Source: Paenibacillus sp. YYML68
GTDB taxonomy: Bacteria; Bacillota; Bacilli; Paenibacillales; NBRC-103111
Assembly (NCBI RefSeq): GCF_027923405.1
Contig: NZ_BQYI01000001.1
Span: forward strand, 1,590,501 to 1,654,500
Reading direction: 5' to 3'
DNA length: 64,000 bases
The notes under the pieces were generated by a model. That model was not told where the DNA came from. It saw only the letters and a list, made by a program, of their open reading frames with translations, and made no database searches. Every line of letters begins with the position of its first letter. Position 1 is the first letter of the stretch. This document shows, in pieces, positions 19,308 to 28,042 of this stretch. A program made the translations under genes and the position numbers.

Positions 19308-20099
19308 ATGACGAAGTCAATGAACACACAAGTATGGAATGCGGAGCATTACGATGCTCGGATCGGGTTCGTGTCGGAGCTCGGGCGGGGGCTGATCGAG
19401 GTGTTGAAGCCGCAGGCTGGAGAGCGCATTCTGGACATCGGCTGCGGGACGGGGGATCTGGCGAGTGAGATTGCAGGCTTCGGTGCTGTCTGTAAGGGGA
19501 TCGACTATTCGCAGGAAATGGTGGATCAGGCACGGGTGAAGTATCCGCAGCTCGTCTTCGAGCAGGCGGACGCGCAGGTGTATCGGCTGCAGCCCGGCGA
19601 GGAGCGGTATGATGCCGTGTTCTCGAATGCGGCGCTGCACTGGATGAAGCAGCCGGAGCTGGCAGCAGGCGCCGTCTGGGAGGCGCTGAAGCCGGGAGGC
19701 AGATTCGTCGCCGAGTTCGGCGGCAAGGGGAACGTCGGCGCGATCGTGGGTGCGCTGGAAGCGGAGTTAGCGGATGACGGCATCGATGGGGCGGGGCGGA
19801 ATCCGTGGTATTTTCCCAGTGTGGGGGAGTATGCGGCTGTACTGGAGAGACAGGGCTTCGAGGTGAGAGGGGCGCAGCTGTACGATCGGCCGACGCAGCT
19901 GAGCGACGGGGAGCATGGACTCGCACATTGGCTGAAGGCGTTCGCGGGTGTGCATCTTGAAGGGTTGACGGAGGAGCAGCGGTCTTCGCTCGTCTGCCGA
20001 TGCGAGGATCGCTTACGGCGTACGTTGTACCGTGATGGATCGTGGTATGCGGACTACCGGCGAATTCGAGTGTATGCGGTGAAGCCGGCGCGGGCTTAG
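19308..20099 (+). CDS. Class I SAM-dependent methyltransferase
   Basis: This ~263-residue protein has motif I ILDIGCGTGDLASEI (about residues 42-56), the acidic motif II stretch around VFEQADAQ, and FSNAALHWMKQPE (about 107-119), typical of trans-aconitate methyltransferase-like and UbiE-like enzymes. The substrate is not predictable. ATG 19308 follows GGAAGGG by about ten bases; GTG 19302 is an alternative. It is a single gene between terminators. An inverted repeat overlaps its stop codon. Confidence 0.85.
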   Translation: MTKSMNTQVWNAEHYDARIGFVSELGRGLIEVLKPQAGERILDIGCGTGDLASEIAGFGAVCKGIDYSQEMVDQARVKYPQLVFEQADAQVYRLQPGEERYDAVFSNAALHWMKQPELAAGAVWEALKPGGRFVAEFGGKGNVGAIVGALEAELADDGIDGAGRNPWYFPSVGEYAAVLERQGFEVRGAQLYDRPTQLSDGEHGLAHWLKAFAGVHLEGLTEEQRSSLVCRCEDRLRRTLYRDGSWYADYRRIRVYAVKPARA

Positions 20100-20134
20100 T
20101 CTAACATTACGTGGACGGTGACAATGTTCGACTA
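20097..20134 (+). terminator. Hairpin overlapping the methyltransferase stop codon
   Basis: The arms TAGTCTAACATT and AATGTTCGACTA pair over 11 of 12 bases around a 14-base loop. No T-run follows, so termination is only a suggestion. Confidence 0.4.
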
Positions 20135-20174
20135 AAGTTGGTAGAATAACGTGTTCAAGATGCACGGTGTCGAT

Positions 20175-20180
20175 TATAAT
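20175..20180 (+). promoter_or_regulatory. Probable -10 box for the cyclophilin gene
   Basis: TATAAT lies 40 bases before the chosen start codon and inside the longer open frame, which argues against the upstream start codons. No clear -35 box was identified at 17 bases. Confidence 0.4.
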
Positions 20181-20222
20181 GAAGGAGAGCATGTCCAAGT
20201 AAGGATAAGGGAGGCCGTTGTG

Positions 20223-21035
20223 ATGTGGAAGGAGAAGCTGAAGCTGCTCACGGCAGGTGGAGTCATTGGCGCGCTGCTGACGACAGCCGTAGGCGTAAGT
20301 GCGGCAGGTGAGCAGCTGGACGTATATGTGAAGCAGCTGAAGCTGGTGTTCCATGGTGTGGAGCGCCAGCTCGAGGAAGGACAGGGCAAGACATTCATTC
20401 ATGAGGGCACGACGTACGTGCCGCTGCGCTTCATCAGCGAGTCGCTCGGGCAGCCGGTGCAATATAACGGTCAGCGCGAGACGATCTATATCGGCTATCG
20501 GTACCATCAGCCGCCTGAGATGATGATCGATCCGGACAAGAGCTACAAGGCGAAGCTGGAGACGACGAAGGGGACCGTGACGATCGAGCTGTATGCGAAG
20601 TCGGCGCCTTTGACGGTGAACAATTTCGTCTTCCTGGCGAAGGAAGGCTTCTATGAGGATGTCATTTTCCATCGGGTGCTCGAAAGCTTCGTCATTCAAG
20701 GTGGCGATCCGACAGGCACAGGACGAGGCGGTCCGGGCTATTCGTTCGCTGATGAGCTGAACAGCGGCTACCGGTATGAGCCGGGCGTCGTGGCGATGGC
20801 CAATGCGGGTCCTGATACGAACGGCAGTCAGTTCTTCATCTGCACGGGCGAGGATAGCCATAGCTTGAATCAGTATCCGAACTATTCGATATTCGGCCGG
20901 GTCGTGGACGGTATGGACGTCGTGAAGAGCATCGCAGCTGTGCCGGTAACCGCTGTCGGACCAGGAGGAGAGGCTAGCCGTCCGGTGGAGCCTGTGGCGA
21001 TCAAGAAGGTGACGATCGAGGAGTCCGGCTCGTAG
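20223..21035 (+). CDS. Secreted cyclophilin-type peptidyl-prolyl isomerase with copper-amine-oxidase-N-like domain
   Basis: This ~270-residue protein has a signal peptide (MWKEKLKLL...VSAAG), then one copper-amine-oxidase-N-like domain at about 30-85 (FIHEGTTYVPLRFISESLG). A complete bacterial cyclophilin domain follows at about 105-265, with FHRVLESFVIQGGDPTGTG, FADEL and NTNGSQFF-like NGSQFFICT. It should catalyse prolyl isomerisation of exported proteins at the outer membrane face or wall. AAGGGAGG lies eight bases before ATG 20223; GTG 20220 is an alternative. The surface domain may tether the enzyme to the wall; that is inference. Confidence 0.88.
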   Translation: MWKEKLKLLTAGGVIGALLTTAVGVSAAGEQLDVYVKQLKLVFHGVERQLEEGQGKTFIHEGTTYVPLRFISESLGQPVQYNGQRETIYIGYRYHQPPEMMIDPDKSYKAKLETTKGTVTIELYAKSAPLTVNNFVFLAKEGFYEDVIFHRVLESFVIQGGDPTGTGRGGPGYSFADELNSGYRYEPGVVAMANAGPDTNGSQFFICTGEDSHSLNQYPNYSIFGRVVDGMDVVKSIAAVPVTAVGPGGEASRPVEPVAIKKVTIEESGS

Positions 21036-21061
21036 AGCGGAAAGATACAGGAGCTGAAGCG

Positions 21062-23209
21062 GTGAGCAGATACTTACGATTACGCATCATACCGCTGCTG
21101 GCGCTCGCGCTGCTATTGCTGCTGATCGGACTTGAGGTGCAGCGGATGCTGCTCTCCTCGGCAGCCTCACAGCCGAAGGCGAGTGCAGGTGTGCTCGAGC
21201 TGGACGACTGGGACTGGGAGCAGCAGCCGATTGTTCGCTTGAACGGACAGTGGGAGTTTTATTGGATGGAGCTGCTCGGTCCGGGTGAGTTTCTCGATTG
21301 GCCGAATCCGGTGGAGGATCGCTTTCGGATCGCTTCCGTTCCGGGCTCCTGGAATGCGATGAAGCAGGATGGTCAGTTGCTCAGCGGTCAAGGCTATGCG
21401 ACCTACAGGCTCCGCGTTCGGCTCGATGAGAGGCTGGAGCGGCCACTCGCTGTTAAGCTCCCCGTGATCAACACGGCCTACCAGCTGTGGATGAACGGCA
21501 AGCTCGAGGCGACTGTCGGTGTCGTCGGGACGAGCGCTGATTATTCGAGGCCGGGCTTCATGCCTCAGCTGACGAGCGGTGACCGATACGCGGAGGAGCT
21601 GGAGCTCGTGCTGCAGGTGTCGAACTTCGATCATGTGAAGGGAGGACTGCTGCAAGCGATCGAGCTCGGAACGTTCCGTGAGGTGGCGCGCAAGAAGGAG
21701 CTTCAGACCGGCTTCGATACGCTCTTGGTCGGCAGCCTGCTCATTATGGGGCTGTACCATATCGGTGTATATGCGGTGCGGAGGAAGGAGCTGTCCTCAC
21801 TCTTCTTCGGCATTCTATGCTTGCTGTTCGCGTTCCGGATGATGCTGCTGGGCGAGATCGTACTGACGAAGCTGTTCCCGGACTTCAACTGGGACCTTGA
21901 GCTGATGCTCGAATATATGAGTGCGGCGATGATGCCGCCGATGTTCGTCCTGTTCTTCGCCTGCATCTATCCCGAGGAGAGCTCGAAGCGTCTGAATCTG
22001 GCGCTATGCGCTGCGGTTGCTCTATATGTGATCGTATTGCTCTTCCTGAAGCCGATGACGTTCACGAAGCTGTTGTGGATCATGCAGCTGCTGGTCGTAT
22101 GTGGTCTCGTTCAGGTGATGGTGACCGTGACGCTAGCGTTCATGCGCAAGCGTGAGGGCGGGGGACTCATTCTTATGTCGTGCTTCATCTTCGGCGTTTC
22201 GATCTTGAACGATATTTTGTACGCGCACGAATGGATTGATACGACAGACCGGATGGCGGCGTTCGGGCTGCTGGTGTTTATTTTTTGCCAGGCGGTGCTG
22301 CTGTCGATGAAGCTGTCTCGCGCCTTCGTCAATGAGGAGAAGCTGTCTGCCGAGCTCGCCGCTCTTAATAACGGTCTGCAGGAGCGGGTACGGGCGCGGA
22401 CGGACGATCTCATGCAGGCTAACGCTGCGCTGCGACGGACGAACGAGGAGCTGTTCCGGCTCGAGACGTCGCGTAGTCACTTGATCAGCAACATATCTCA
22501 CGATCTGGGCACGCCACTGACGACCATTCAATGCTATACGGAAGCGATATTGGATGGCATGGTCGATCAGGAGGAGCAGCGGGAGCGCTACCTGCGCATG
22601 ATCCACAGCAAGGTGCTCGGGATGAATCGTCTGATCGAGGACTTGTTCCAGCTGTCGCGCCTCGAGGCTAGACAAGTCGAGTTCAAGCTGCAGCTCATAG
22701 CTGCTGATCGTCTAATGCAGCTGCTGTTCCATCGGATGGAGCTCGAGGCCCGGAATGCGGGCATCCGTTACGAGCTGACCATGCGCGGTCTGATGAAGGA
22801 GTACTGTGGAGAGCAGGAGCAGAAGCAGGAGTGCTTCTCGAGTGTGTCGGTCGATCTGGAGCGGCTTCATCAGGTGTACAGCAACCTGCTCGTCAATGCG
22901 GTCAAATTCACTCCGGCAGGAGGCTCCATTACAGTGGAGCTCCAAGATAACGGCAAGGAGATGGTATGCCGCATGACGGATACGGGTGACGGGATTAGCT
23001 CGGAGCATCTGCCGTACGTATTCGATCGGTTCTATACGAGTAACCAGTCGCGGAATATGTCGACCGGAGGCAAGGGCCTCGGCTTATCGATTGCCAAAGA
23101 AATTATTGAGGCGCATGGCGGAGAAATATGGATCGAGCGGACGGAGCCGGGGGAAGGGACGGTCTTCTGCTTCTCGCTGCCTGTGCAGCCGCATGTACAT
23201 GCGGGCTAA
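21062..23209 (+). CDS. 7TMR-DISM-type sensor histidine kinase
   Basis: This 715-residue membrane kinase has an N-terminal anchor (residues 5-30) and an extracytoplasmic beta-rich domain (about 45-215) with the LNGQWEFYW start seen in galactose-binding-like sensor modules. Seven membrane helices follow (about 220-410), then a short coiled coil, a HisKA domain with the phosphoacceptor His in SNISHDLGTPL (about 480), and an HATPase domain with NAVKF, DTGDGIS and GKGLGLSIAKEI boxes. The GTG start is 26 bases after the cyclophilin gene. Its partner is the OmpR-type regulator 170 bases downstream. The signal is unknown. Confidence 0.9.
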   Translation: MSRYLRLRIIPLLALALLLLLIGLEVQRMLLSSAASQPKASAGVLELDDWDWEQQPIVRLNGQWEFYWMELLGPGEFLDWPNPVEDRFRIASVPGSWNAMKQDGQLLSGQGYATYRLRVRLDERLERPLAVKLPVINTAYQLWMNGKLEATVGVVGTSADYSRPGFMPQLTSGDRYAEELELVLQVSNFDHVKGGLLQAIELGTFREVARKKELQTGFDTLLVGSLLIMGLYHIGVYAVRRKELSSLFFGILCLLFAFRMMLLGEIVLTKLFPDFNWDLELMLEYMSAAMMPPMFVLFFACIYPEESSKRLNLALCAAVALYVIVLLFLKPMTFTKLLWIMQLLVVCGLVQVMVTVTLAFMRKREGGGLILMSCFIFGVSILNDILYAHEWIDTTDRMAAFGLLVFIFCQAVLLSMKLSRAFVNEEKLSAELAALNNGLQERVRARTDDLMQANAALRRTNEELFRLETSRSHLISNISHDLGTPLTTIQCYTEAILDGMVDQEEQRERYLRMIHSKVLGMNRLIEDLFQLSRLEARQVEFKLQLIAADRLMQLLFHRMELEARNAGIRYELTMRGLMKEYCGEQEQKQECFSSVSVDLERLHQVYSNLLVNAVKFTPAGGSITVELQDNGKEMVCRMTDTGDGISSEHLPYVFDRFYTSNQSRNMSTGGKGLGLSIAKEIIEAHGGEIWIERTEPGEGTVFCFSLPVQPHVHAG

Positions 23210-23378
23210 CGATGCACGGAACAGCATTCAGCTGCGGGAACGGATAGTCGCTTAGTCGCTTATTAATTAGGAACGCGGACAGCGCACAATTGGCGGAGGA
23301 TACGCATAAGAGAGGCTTACGTATGTTGAAGGATAATACAAGCTCAGTGAAACTTGCGACGAATCGGGCGGTGATCAG

Positions 23379-24083
23379 ATGAGGATGCACAAAATTATGG
23401 TGATCGAGGATGATCCGGACATTCAAGATGTGATCCGATTGTATCTTGAGAAGAACGGCTTCGAGGTCATTGCTCTGCAATCCGGAGACGGCTCCGTCGC
23501 TCTCTTGGAGAAGGAGCGTCCTGATCTGGTCATTCTCGATGTGCTGCTGCCGGGAAGCAGCGGCTTCGACATTTGTCAGGAGCTGCGTAAGGTGTCCCCG
23601 GTGCCGATTATTTTCCTAAGCTGCAAGAAGGAAGAAACGGACAAGATTCAAGGGCTCAATTACGGCGGGGATGATTATATGACGAAGCCGTTCTCGCCCA
23701 ATGAGCTGATCGCCCGGGTGCGGGCGTTGCTGCGCCGTCCGTACCTCGTCGGTGCGGAGGAGACGGAGACGTCGTCCAAGCGGCTGACGTTCGGGGAGCT
23801 GCAGATCGATCCGGGGAGCCGGGTCGTTACGGTACGCAATCAGGAGCTGACGCTATCGCGCAAGGAGTTCGACCTGCTGTACATGCTGGCGACTCACCCA
23901 GAGCGGACGTTTACGCATGAGCAGCTGTTCCGCGAGATCTGGGGACAGGAGTGCTTCAACGATACGCGTACGATCATCGTGCACATTAGTAATTTGCGGA
24001 AAAAAATCGAGCCCGATACGTCCAGTCCGAAGCATATCATCAACGTTCACGGAGTCGGATACAAGTTCTTGCCAGGCAGCTGA
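23379..24083 (+). CDS. OmpR/PhoB-family response regulator
   Basis: This 234-residue protein has a receiver domain with acidic DDPD, the phosphorylated Asp in VILDVLLPG (about residue 54) and the Lys in MTKPFSP. A winged-helix DNA-binding domain follows (about 135-232, ending NVHGVGYKFL). It should be phosphorylated by the adjacent histidine kinase. No strong ribosome site decides between ATG 23379, ATG 23385 and GTG 23371. The 170 bases between the two genes show no clear terminator, so co-transcription is likely. Confidence 0.9.
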   Translation: MRMHKIMVIEDDPDIQDVIRLYLEKNGFEVIALQSGDGSVALLEKERPDLVILDVLLPGSSGFDICQELRKVSPVPIIFLSCKKEETDKIQGLNYGGDDYMTKPFSPNELIARVRALLRRPYLVGAEETETSSKRLTFGELQIDPGSRVVTVRNQELTLSRKEFDLLYMLATHPERTFTHEQLFREIWGQECFNDTRTIIVHISNLRKKIEPDTSSPKHIINVHGVGYKFLPGS

Positions 24084-24173
24084 TCGTTAAGGATTGGATG
24101 CTTCAGAATTGGGCTATACAAGTACATGTAGCGATGATTAGAATGATTAGAGAAGAAAGTGGAGGGGCCGCAG

Positions 24174-24455
24174 ATGGAGCCTATTATTACTACAGCGTCG
24201 ATGACGCATTCGAAGGAAGACGGATATATCGGCCATGTTGTGTTCCATATGCCACAGCAGCAGACGAGCCTGGAGCTGACGCTGCAGAGCGCGAAGGGGA
24301 GAGACTGGAATTACAGCTTGACCTATGCGAACGATCAGGGCAAGGAGGAGGAGCTGTTCGCGGTCGAGGAGCGGCTGGAGAACGATGACGACTTCTTCGA
24401 TGCGCTGATTGATGCTGCTCTTGCGAGCTTGCCGGAGGAAGAAGCAGCGGAGTAA
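24174..24455 (+). CDS. Small acidic protein of unknown function
   Basis: A 93-residue protein starting MEPIITTASMTHS. It has alternating strands in the first half and a strongly acidic C-terminus rich in Glu/Asp with DDDFFDALIDAAL. GGAGGGG lies six bases before ATG 24174. I recognise no family. It is 20 bases before the sugar dehydrogenase lipoprotein gene and may share its transcript. Confidence 0.7.
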   Translation: MEPIITTASMTHSKEDGYIGHVVFHMPQQQTSLELTLQSAKGRDWNYSLTYANDQGKEEELFAVEERLENDDDFFDALIDAALASLPEEEAAE

Positions 24456-24475
24456 CGAGGAGGTGCACAGCCTAT

Positions 24476-25621
24476 ATGGGCACACGTGTTCGATGGACGA
24501 TAGCGGTGTTGGCCGCTATGCTGCTGCTCTCTGCCTGTACAGCTGGACAGAGCGGGTCGGGACCTGGTTCTGGATCTGCACCTGGCGGCTCAGGAGCGGC
24601 AGCTCAGTCAGGCGCGGCAGGCGGGACGCGGACGGATGGGAAGCAGCCGGCTGTTGAGACGGTGCTGGAGCAGCTGAAGACGCCGTGGTCGATCACGCTG
24701 CACGACGGCACGTTCTATATGACGGAGCGCGGCGGGACGGTCGTGAAGAAGCCTCCGGGCTCGTCTGCTGCGATGGAGCGCCAAGCGGTGCGGCTCGTGA
24801 AGCCTGTGCTGCAGCAAGGCGAGGGCGGTCTGCTCGGCTTCGTGCTGGCGCCGGACTTCGCGAGGTCGCATCACGCTTATGCGTATCACACGTATGCGGA
24901 GGATGGCGAGACGTTCAACCGCATCGTGCTACTGCGTGAGACTAGCGGCGGCTGGGAGGAAGAGAAGCCGCTGCTCGAGCGTATTCCGGGCTCACGGTAC
25001 CATAACGGCGGTAGGCTGGCGATTGGGCCTGATGGCTACTTGTACGCGACGACTGGCGATGCGAGCGAGGAGAGCTTGTCCCAGAATAAGGATAGTCTCG
25101 CAGGCAAAATATTACGGCTGACGCTGGACGGCCGCATCCCGCCTGATCAGTCGTCCTCGTATGTGTACAGCTACGGGCACCGCAATCCGCAAGGGCTCAC
25201 GTGGACGCCCGATGGGACGCTGTACAGCTCGGAGCACGGACCGTCCGGCTCGCCGGGCGGACACGACGAGCTGAACCGCATCGAGCGCGGCAATAACTAC
25301 GGCTGGCCGCTCGTCATCGGCGACGAGACGAAGCCGGACCTCGTGCCGCCGCTGCTGCATTCGGGCGAGCGCGCCTTCGCGCCGTCAGGTATTGCCGCTG
25401 ACCCGAGTGGTCAGGTGTGGGTGACGGCGCTCGTCGGCGAGACGCTGTTCCGCTACGATCCGAAGGTGAACAAGCTGCACGTCGAGCTGCAGCAGCTCGG
25501 ACGGCTTCGGGATGTGCTCGTGGCAGGCGACTACGTCTACGTCATCACGAGCAATACGGATGGCCGCGGTCACCCGAAGGCGGGCGACGACCGGCTGGTG
25601 CGGTTCAAGCTGCCGCAGTAA
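24476..25621 (+). CDS. PQQ-type soluble aldose sugar dehydrogenase-like lipoprotein
   Basis: This 381-residue protein has a lipoprotein signal peptide with LSAC lipobox (Cys 21), then a Gly/Ser/Ala-rich spacer to about residue 60. A six-bladed propeller of the Yli I/GdhB type follows: TPWSITLHDG, GGLLGFVLAPDF, SRYHNGGRLAIGPDGYLYATTGDA, YSYGHRNPQGLTW and the ELNRIERGNNYGWP block. The family oxidises aldoses with PQQ; the His in RYHNGGR is the usual catalytic position. It is predicted to sit on the outer face of the membrane. No PQQ biosynthesis genes are visible, so cofactor supply is unknown. Confidence 0.85.
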   Translation: MGTRVRWTIAVLAAMLLLSACTAGQSGSGPGSGSAPGGSGAAAQSGAAGGTRTDGKQPAVETVLEQLKTPWSITLHDGTFYMTERGGTVVKKPPGSSAAMERQAVRLVKPVLQQGEGGLLGFVLAPDFARSHHAYAYHTYAEDGETFNRIVLLRETSGGWEEEKPLLERIPGSRYHNGGRLAIGPDGYLYATTGDASEESLSQNKDSLAGKILRLTLDGRIPPDQSSSYVYSYGHRNPQGLTWTPDGTLYSSEHGPSGSPGGHDELNRIERGNNYGWPLVIGDETKPDLVPPLLHSGERAFAPSGIAADPSGQVWVTALVGETLFRYDPKVNKLHVELQQLGRLRDVLVAGDYVYVITSNTDGRGHPKAGDDRLVRFKLPQ

Positions 25622-25629
25622 GGAGAGAG

Positions 25630-25668
25630 CGGGGAGGAGGCGCGGGAGAGCTTCCTCCCCTTGCTGTT
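25630..25668 (+). terminator. Weak terminator-like hairpin
   Basis: GGGGAGGA pairs with TCCTCCCC across a short G/C-rich loop a few bases after the stop; the following TTGCTGTTG is only moderately T-rich. Confidence 0.4.
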
Positions 25669-25693
25669 GACGGGTTAAGAAGGGGAGAGGGGA

Positions 25694-26515
25694 ATGAGTA
25701 TGGTGAAATTCGTCGCATTCGATGTGGACGGTACGCTGCGCGATCGGAGCTATATGCCCGACTCGACGCGTGAGGCAGTGAGGCGGCTGAGGCAGGCGGG
25801 GGTGGAGCTGGCCTTGTGCACAGGCCGGAGCGAATATGAGATCGCGGGCTTGCGCGAGGAGCTCGGGATCGACTGGGCCATTACGTGCAACGGCGCGCAT
25901 GTCGCGTATCAAGGGAGCACCGTATTCGGCACGGCCTTCGATGATGCGCGGGTGCAGCGATGGCTCGAGACGAGCCGCAGCGCACGTCATTCGCTGCTGC
26001 TGTACGGCTCTCAGGGCATGTACTGGAGCGGGGAGGACGATTCGTACTTCCGCCGAGCGCAGCAGGAGATCGGCTTCCTCGAGCCGCTGCCACTTCATGA
26101 GGAGCCGCAGCTACCAGCGGTCTATCAGGCGATCGTGTTCTGCACGGAGGCGGAGGAGCGGGCATATACGGCAGTGAGCGGGGGAGCGAGTGGAACGGAT
26201 GCAACGGATGCAACGGATGCGAAGGGTGGCAGCCTGTACACACATCGCTGGCGTCCTTGGGCGGTTGATCTGAACCCGCAAGGCGTACATAAGGCTGCGG
26301 GCCTTGCTCTTCTGCTCGAGCATCTTGGCGTGCGCCGCGAGGAGACGGCTGCATTCGGAGACGGACTGAACGATCTGGAGCTGCTCAGCTCGGTTGGCAT
26401 CGGCATCGCGATGGGCAATGGCTGCGACGAGCTGAAGGCCGTGGCGACCCATGTGACGAAGCCGCTGGCCGAGGACGGCATCGCCTATGCGGTGGAGCGC
26501 TGGCTGCTGCGCTGA
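25694..26515 (+). CDS. Cof-type HAD-superfamily phosphatase
   Basis: This 273-residue HAD hydrolase has motif I FDVDGTLRD (about residues 8-16), motif II CTGRSEYE, and motif IV FGDGLNDLELLSSVGIGIAMGN near 213-235. The layout, with a type IIB cap between motifs II and III, is that of Cof-like sugar-phosphate phosphatases. The substrate is unknown. The cap contains a low-complexity GTDATDATDAKGG insertion encoded by three perfect copies of a 9-base unit. A purine-rich GAGGGGA site precedes ATG 25694. Confidence 0.88.
   Translation: MSMVKFVAFDVDGTLRDRSYMPDSTREAVRRLRQAGVELALCTGRSEYEIAGLREELGIDWAITCNGAHVAYQGSTVFGTAFDDARVQRWLETSRSARHSLLLYGSQGMYWSGEDDSYFRRAQQEIGFLEPLPLHEEPQLPAVYQAIVFCTEAEERAYTAVSGGASGTDATDATDAKGGSLYTHRWRPWAVDLNPQGVHKAAGLALLLEHLGVRREETAAFGDGLNDLELLSSVGIGIAMGNGCDELKAVATHVTKPLAEDGIAYAVERWLLR
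26194..26220 (+). repeat. Three-copy 9-bp microsatellite inside the HAD gene
   Basis: AACGGATGC is repeated three times without change and encodes Thr-Asp-Ala repeats. Being a multiple of three, copy-number changes would alter length without breaking the frame. Confidence 0.85.
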
Positions 26516-26523
26516 GGACGCGG

Positions 26524-26764
26524 AATAAGCTGGTGCTCGGAGCACTGACGGCCAGTCTGGAGTCTGGTGCTACTCCTGAACGGCTGGATCAATGCGGCGC
26601 TGCTGCAGGCTGATCGAGCATTGCCGCCACATTATGCGGCGGTCGAGTCGATCCGACTGCTGTGGCTGCTGCGCTGCCGCCTCGATGAGGCGGTATTTTT
26701 GCTGTTGCTTGCGTATGCGGGCGTGATGTTTCTCGGGATGTATGTCGTCGAAGGGGTCGTCTGA
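26524..26764 (+). pseudogene. Possible frameshifted small membrane protein
   Basis: From GTG 26567 an open frame gives a hydrophobic C-terminal helix (LDEAVFLLLLAYAGVMFLGMYVVEGVV part). In another frame, 26524-26566 encodes a compatible helix start (KLVLGALTASLESG) that would join it after removal of one base near 26566. Together these resemble a small two-helix membrane protein. No clear ribosome site or start codon supports it, so the call is tentative. The rest of the interval to 26862 shows nothing. Confidence 0.25.
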
Positions 26765-26861
26765 TTTGATACGCTCCAGAGCCGCGGCTCCGTTAGACGC
26801 GGTGGTCATTCAGCTTGATTGAGCATTGGATGAATGCGGTACAAGCAAAACAACAATAAGC

Positions 26862-26884
26862 CGGAGCTGCATCAGCGCAGCTCC
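26862..26884 (-). terminator. Terminator of the three-gene toxin-like operon
   Basis: The perfect 8-bp stem GGAGCTGC / GCAGCTCC has a six-base loop; read on the minus strand it is followed by a T-rich tail (GGCTTATTGTTGTTTTG). It is 27 bases beyond the stop of the last toxin-like gene. Confidence 0.75.
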
Positions 26885-26910
26885 AGCTATTCCATGGGTC
26901 ATACGTTCAA

Positions 26911-27999
26911 TTAGGATATGGAAGCCACATTCTTATCGAACTTGTACTTGATGTCCTTGATCAGGAACGCCTGTTCTTCAATCTCGTTCCATTGCTCGGA
27001 CAGGTCCGTGACATCGTTAATCGCGCTGTCGATATCCGAAGCGGACAGATCGTTCAGCATCTTGTCCAGATCCTGCACCATCTGGTACGTCTCGTACACC
27101 GCAGCTTGCCAGAAGTTTCTCACCCCGGTGGCCGACTTCTGTACTTCCTCATTCTCTTGAAGCAATTGATCGAAGGTCAAGGAGATGCTCTTCAGCATCG
27201 CAATCGCCTTGTTCTCTTGATCCATCTCGGCCTGCACATTCGCGATCTCATCTTGCTCAGCCTTGACGTCTGCTCCATCGGCGACGATCACGTTGTAGGT
27301 GTCTTCGAGGGCAGATACAGCCGCATCCACGACCATATCCTCGTCCTCGATCAGCACCCCGACTACAATCTTCACCGTCGAGATGAAAATAATATAATCG
27401 ATCTTGAGCCCCTTCTCGAGCTTGACGAGCTGCTTCTTGCTGTTAATCGTATCCTGAAGTGTATTGACACTGTCGACGAGCTTCTGAATCTGGGCAGTAT
27501 CTGCCTCCGCCGATGCCATCGCATCGCTGGCGATCGCACTGAGCACCGCGGAGTCGGATACAAGCTCGGTGTTGAACTCGGCCATCGCATCGTCAAGTCC
27601 ATTAATCGTGAGCTGCACGGACTCGATCGCTGCTTGCAGCTTGGGAATGCAAGCTTGAATCGCTTGGATCGCCGACTCGTTCTGCGGATCGGCTTGCAGC
27701 GCTTGCAGACTCTTCGTGATGACGTTCAGCTCCGCTTGCAGCAGCGTATTCAGATTGACGAGGCTCTGCGGAATCGTCGTCAGGCTTGTCAGAATACCGT
27801 TCGTCCAATCGAGGCAATGAGACTTGGCTACGGCCAGCTTCTCGGCGAACTCAGCGTACCAGTCGGGCACTAGAATAGTCAGGGCAGGCAGTCCAGTCTG
27901 CGTTAACGAATACGAATAGGATGTAACGTCCGAGATGTCATTAATATATTGGGATAGCTGATCCGTTGTAGGCTTAAGCGCAATGATTGTCGCTGTCAT
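26911..27999 (-). CDS. ClyA/Hbl/Nhe-type alpha-helical toxin component, third gene
   Basis: This 362-residue protein is almost wholly alpha-helical by composition, rich in Ala, Gln, Asp and Ser, with heptad-like spacing over residues 90-195 and 245-345. The helical arms are split by a head at about 199-245 with moderately hydrophobic DYIIFISTVKIVVGVLI. AKSHCLDWTNG at residues 58-68 matches its neighbour and resembles the ARxxAxxWLDxI region of Hbl/Nhe enterotoxins. No signal peptide is seen. ATG 27999 is chosen because GGAGG precedes it by six bases. It is 43 bases after the second gene. Toxin function is inferred from fold-level resemblance and operon layout; an A/L-type soluble component is likely. 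Confidence 0.7.
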   Translation of the reverse strand: MTATIIALKPTTDQLSQYINDISDVTSYSYSLTQTGLPALTILVPDWYAEFAEKLAVAKSHCLDWTNGILTSLTTIPQSLVNLNTLLQAELNVITKSLQALQADPQNESAIQAIQACIPKLQAAIESVQLTINGLDDAMAEFNTELVSDSAVLSAIASDAMASAEADTAQIQKLVDSVNTLQDTINSKKQLVKLEKGLKIDYIIFISTVKIVVGVLIEDEDMVVDAAVSALEDTYNVIVADGADVKAEQDEIANVQAEMDQENKAIAMLKSISLTFDQLLQENEEVQKSATGVRNFWQAAVYETYQMVQDLDKMLNDLSASDIDSAINDVTDLSEQWNEIEEQAFLIKDIKYKFDKNVASIS

Positions 28000-28042
28000 A
28001 GAGTACCTCCGTCTCGTAAAGGGCAAGCCCGATTGGCTTAGA

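Noticed and set aside
26992..27873. A 293-codon + strand frame
   Set aside because: It is antisense to the third toxin-like gene, which has a ribosome site, a terminator and a paralogue; the + frame has none.
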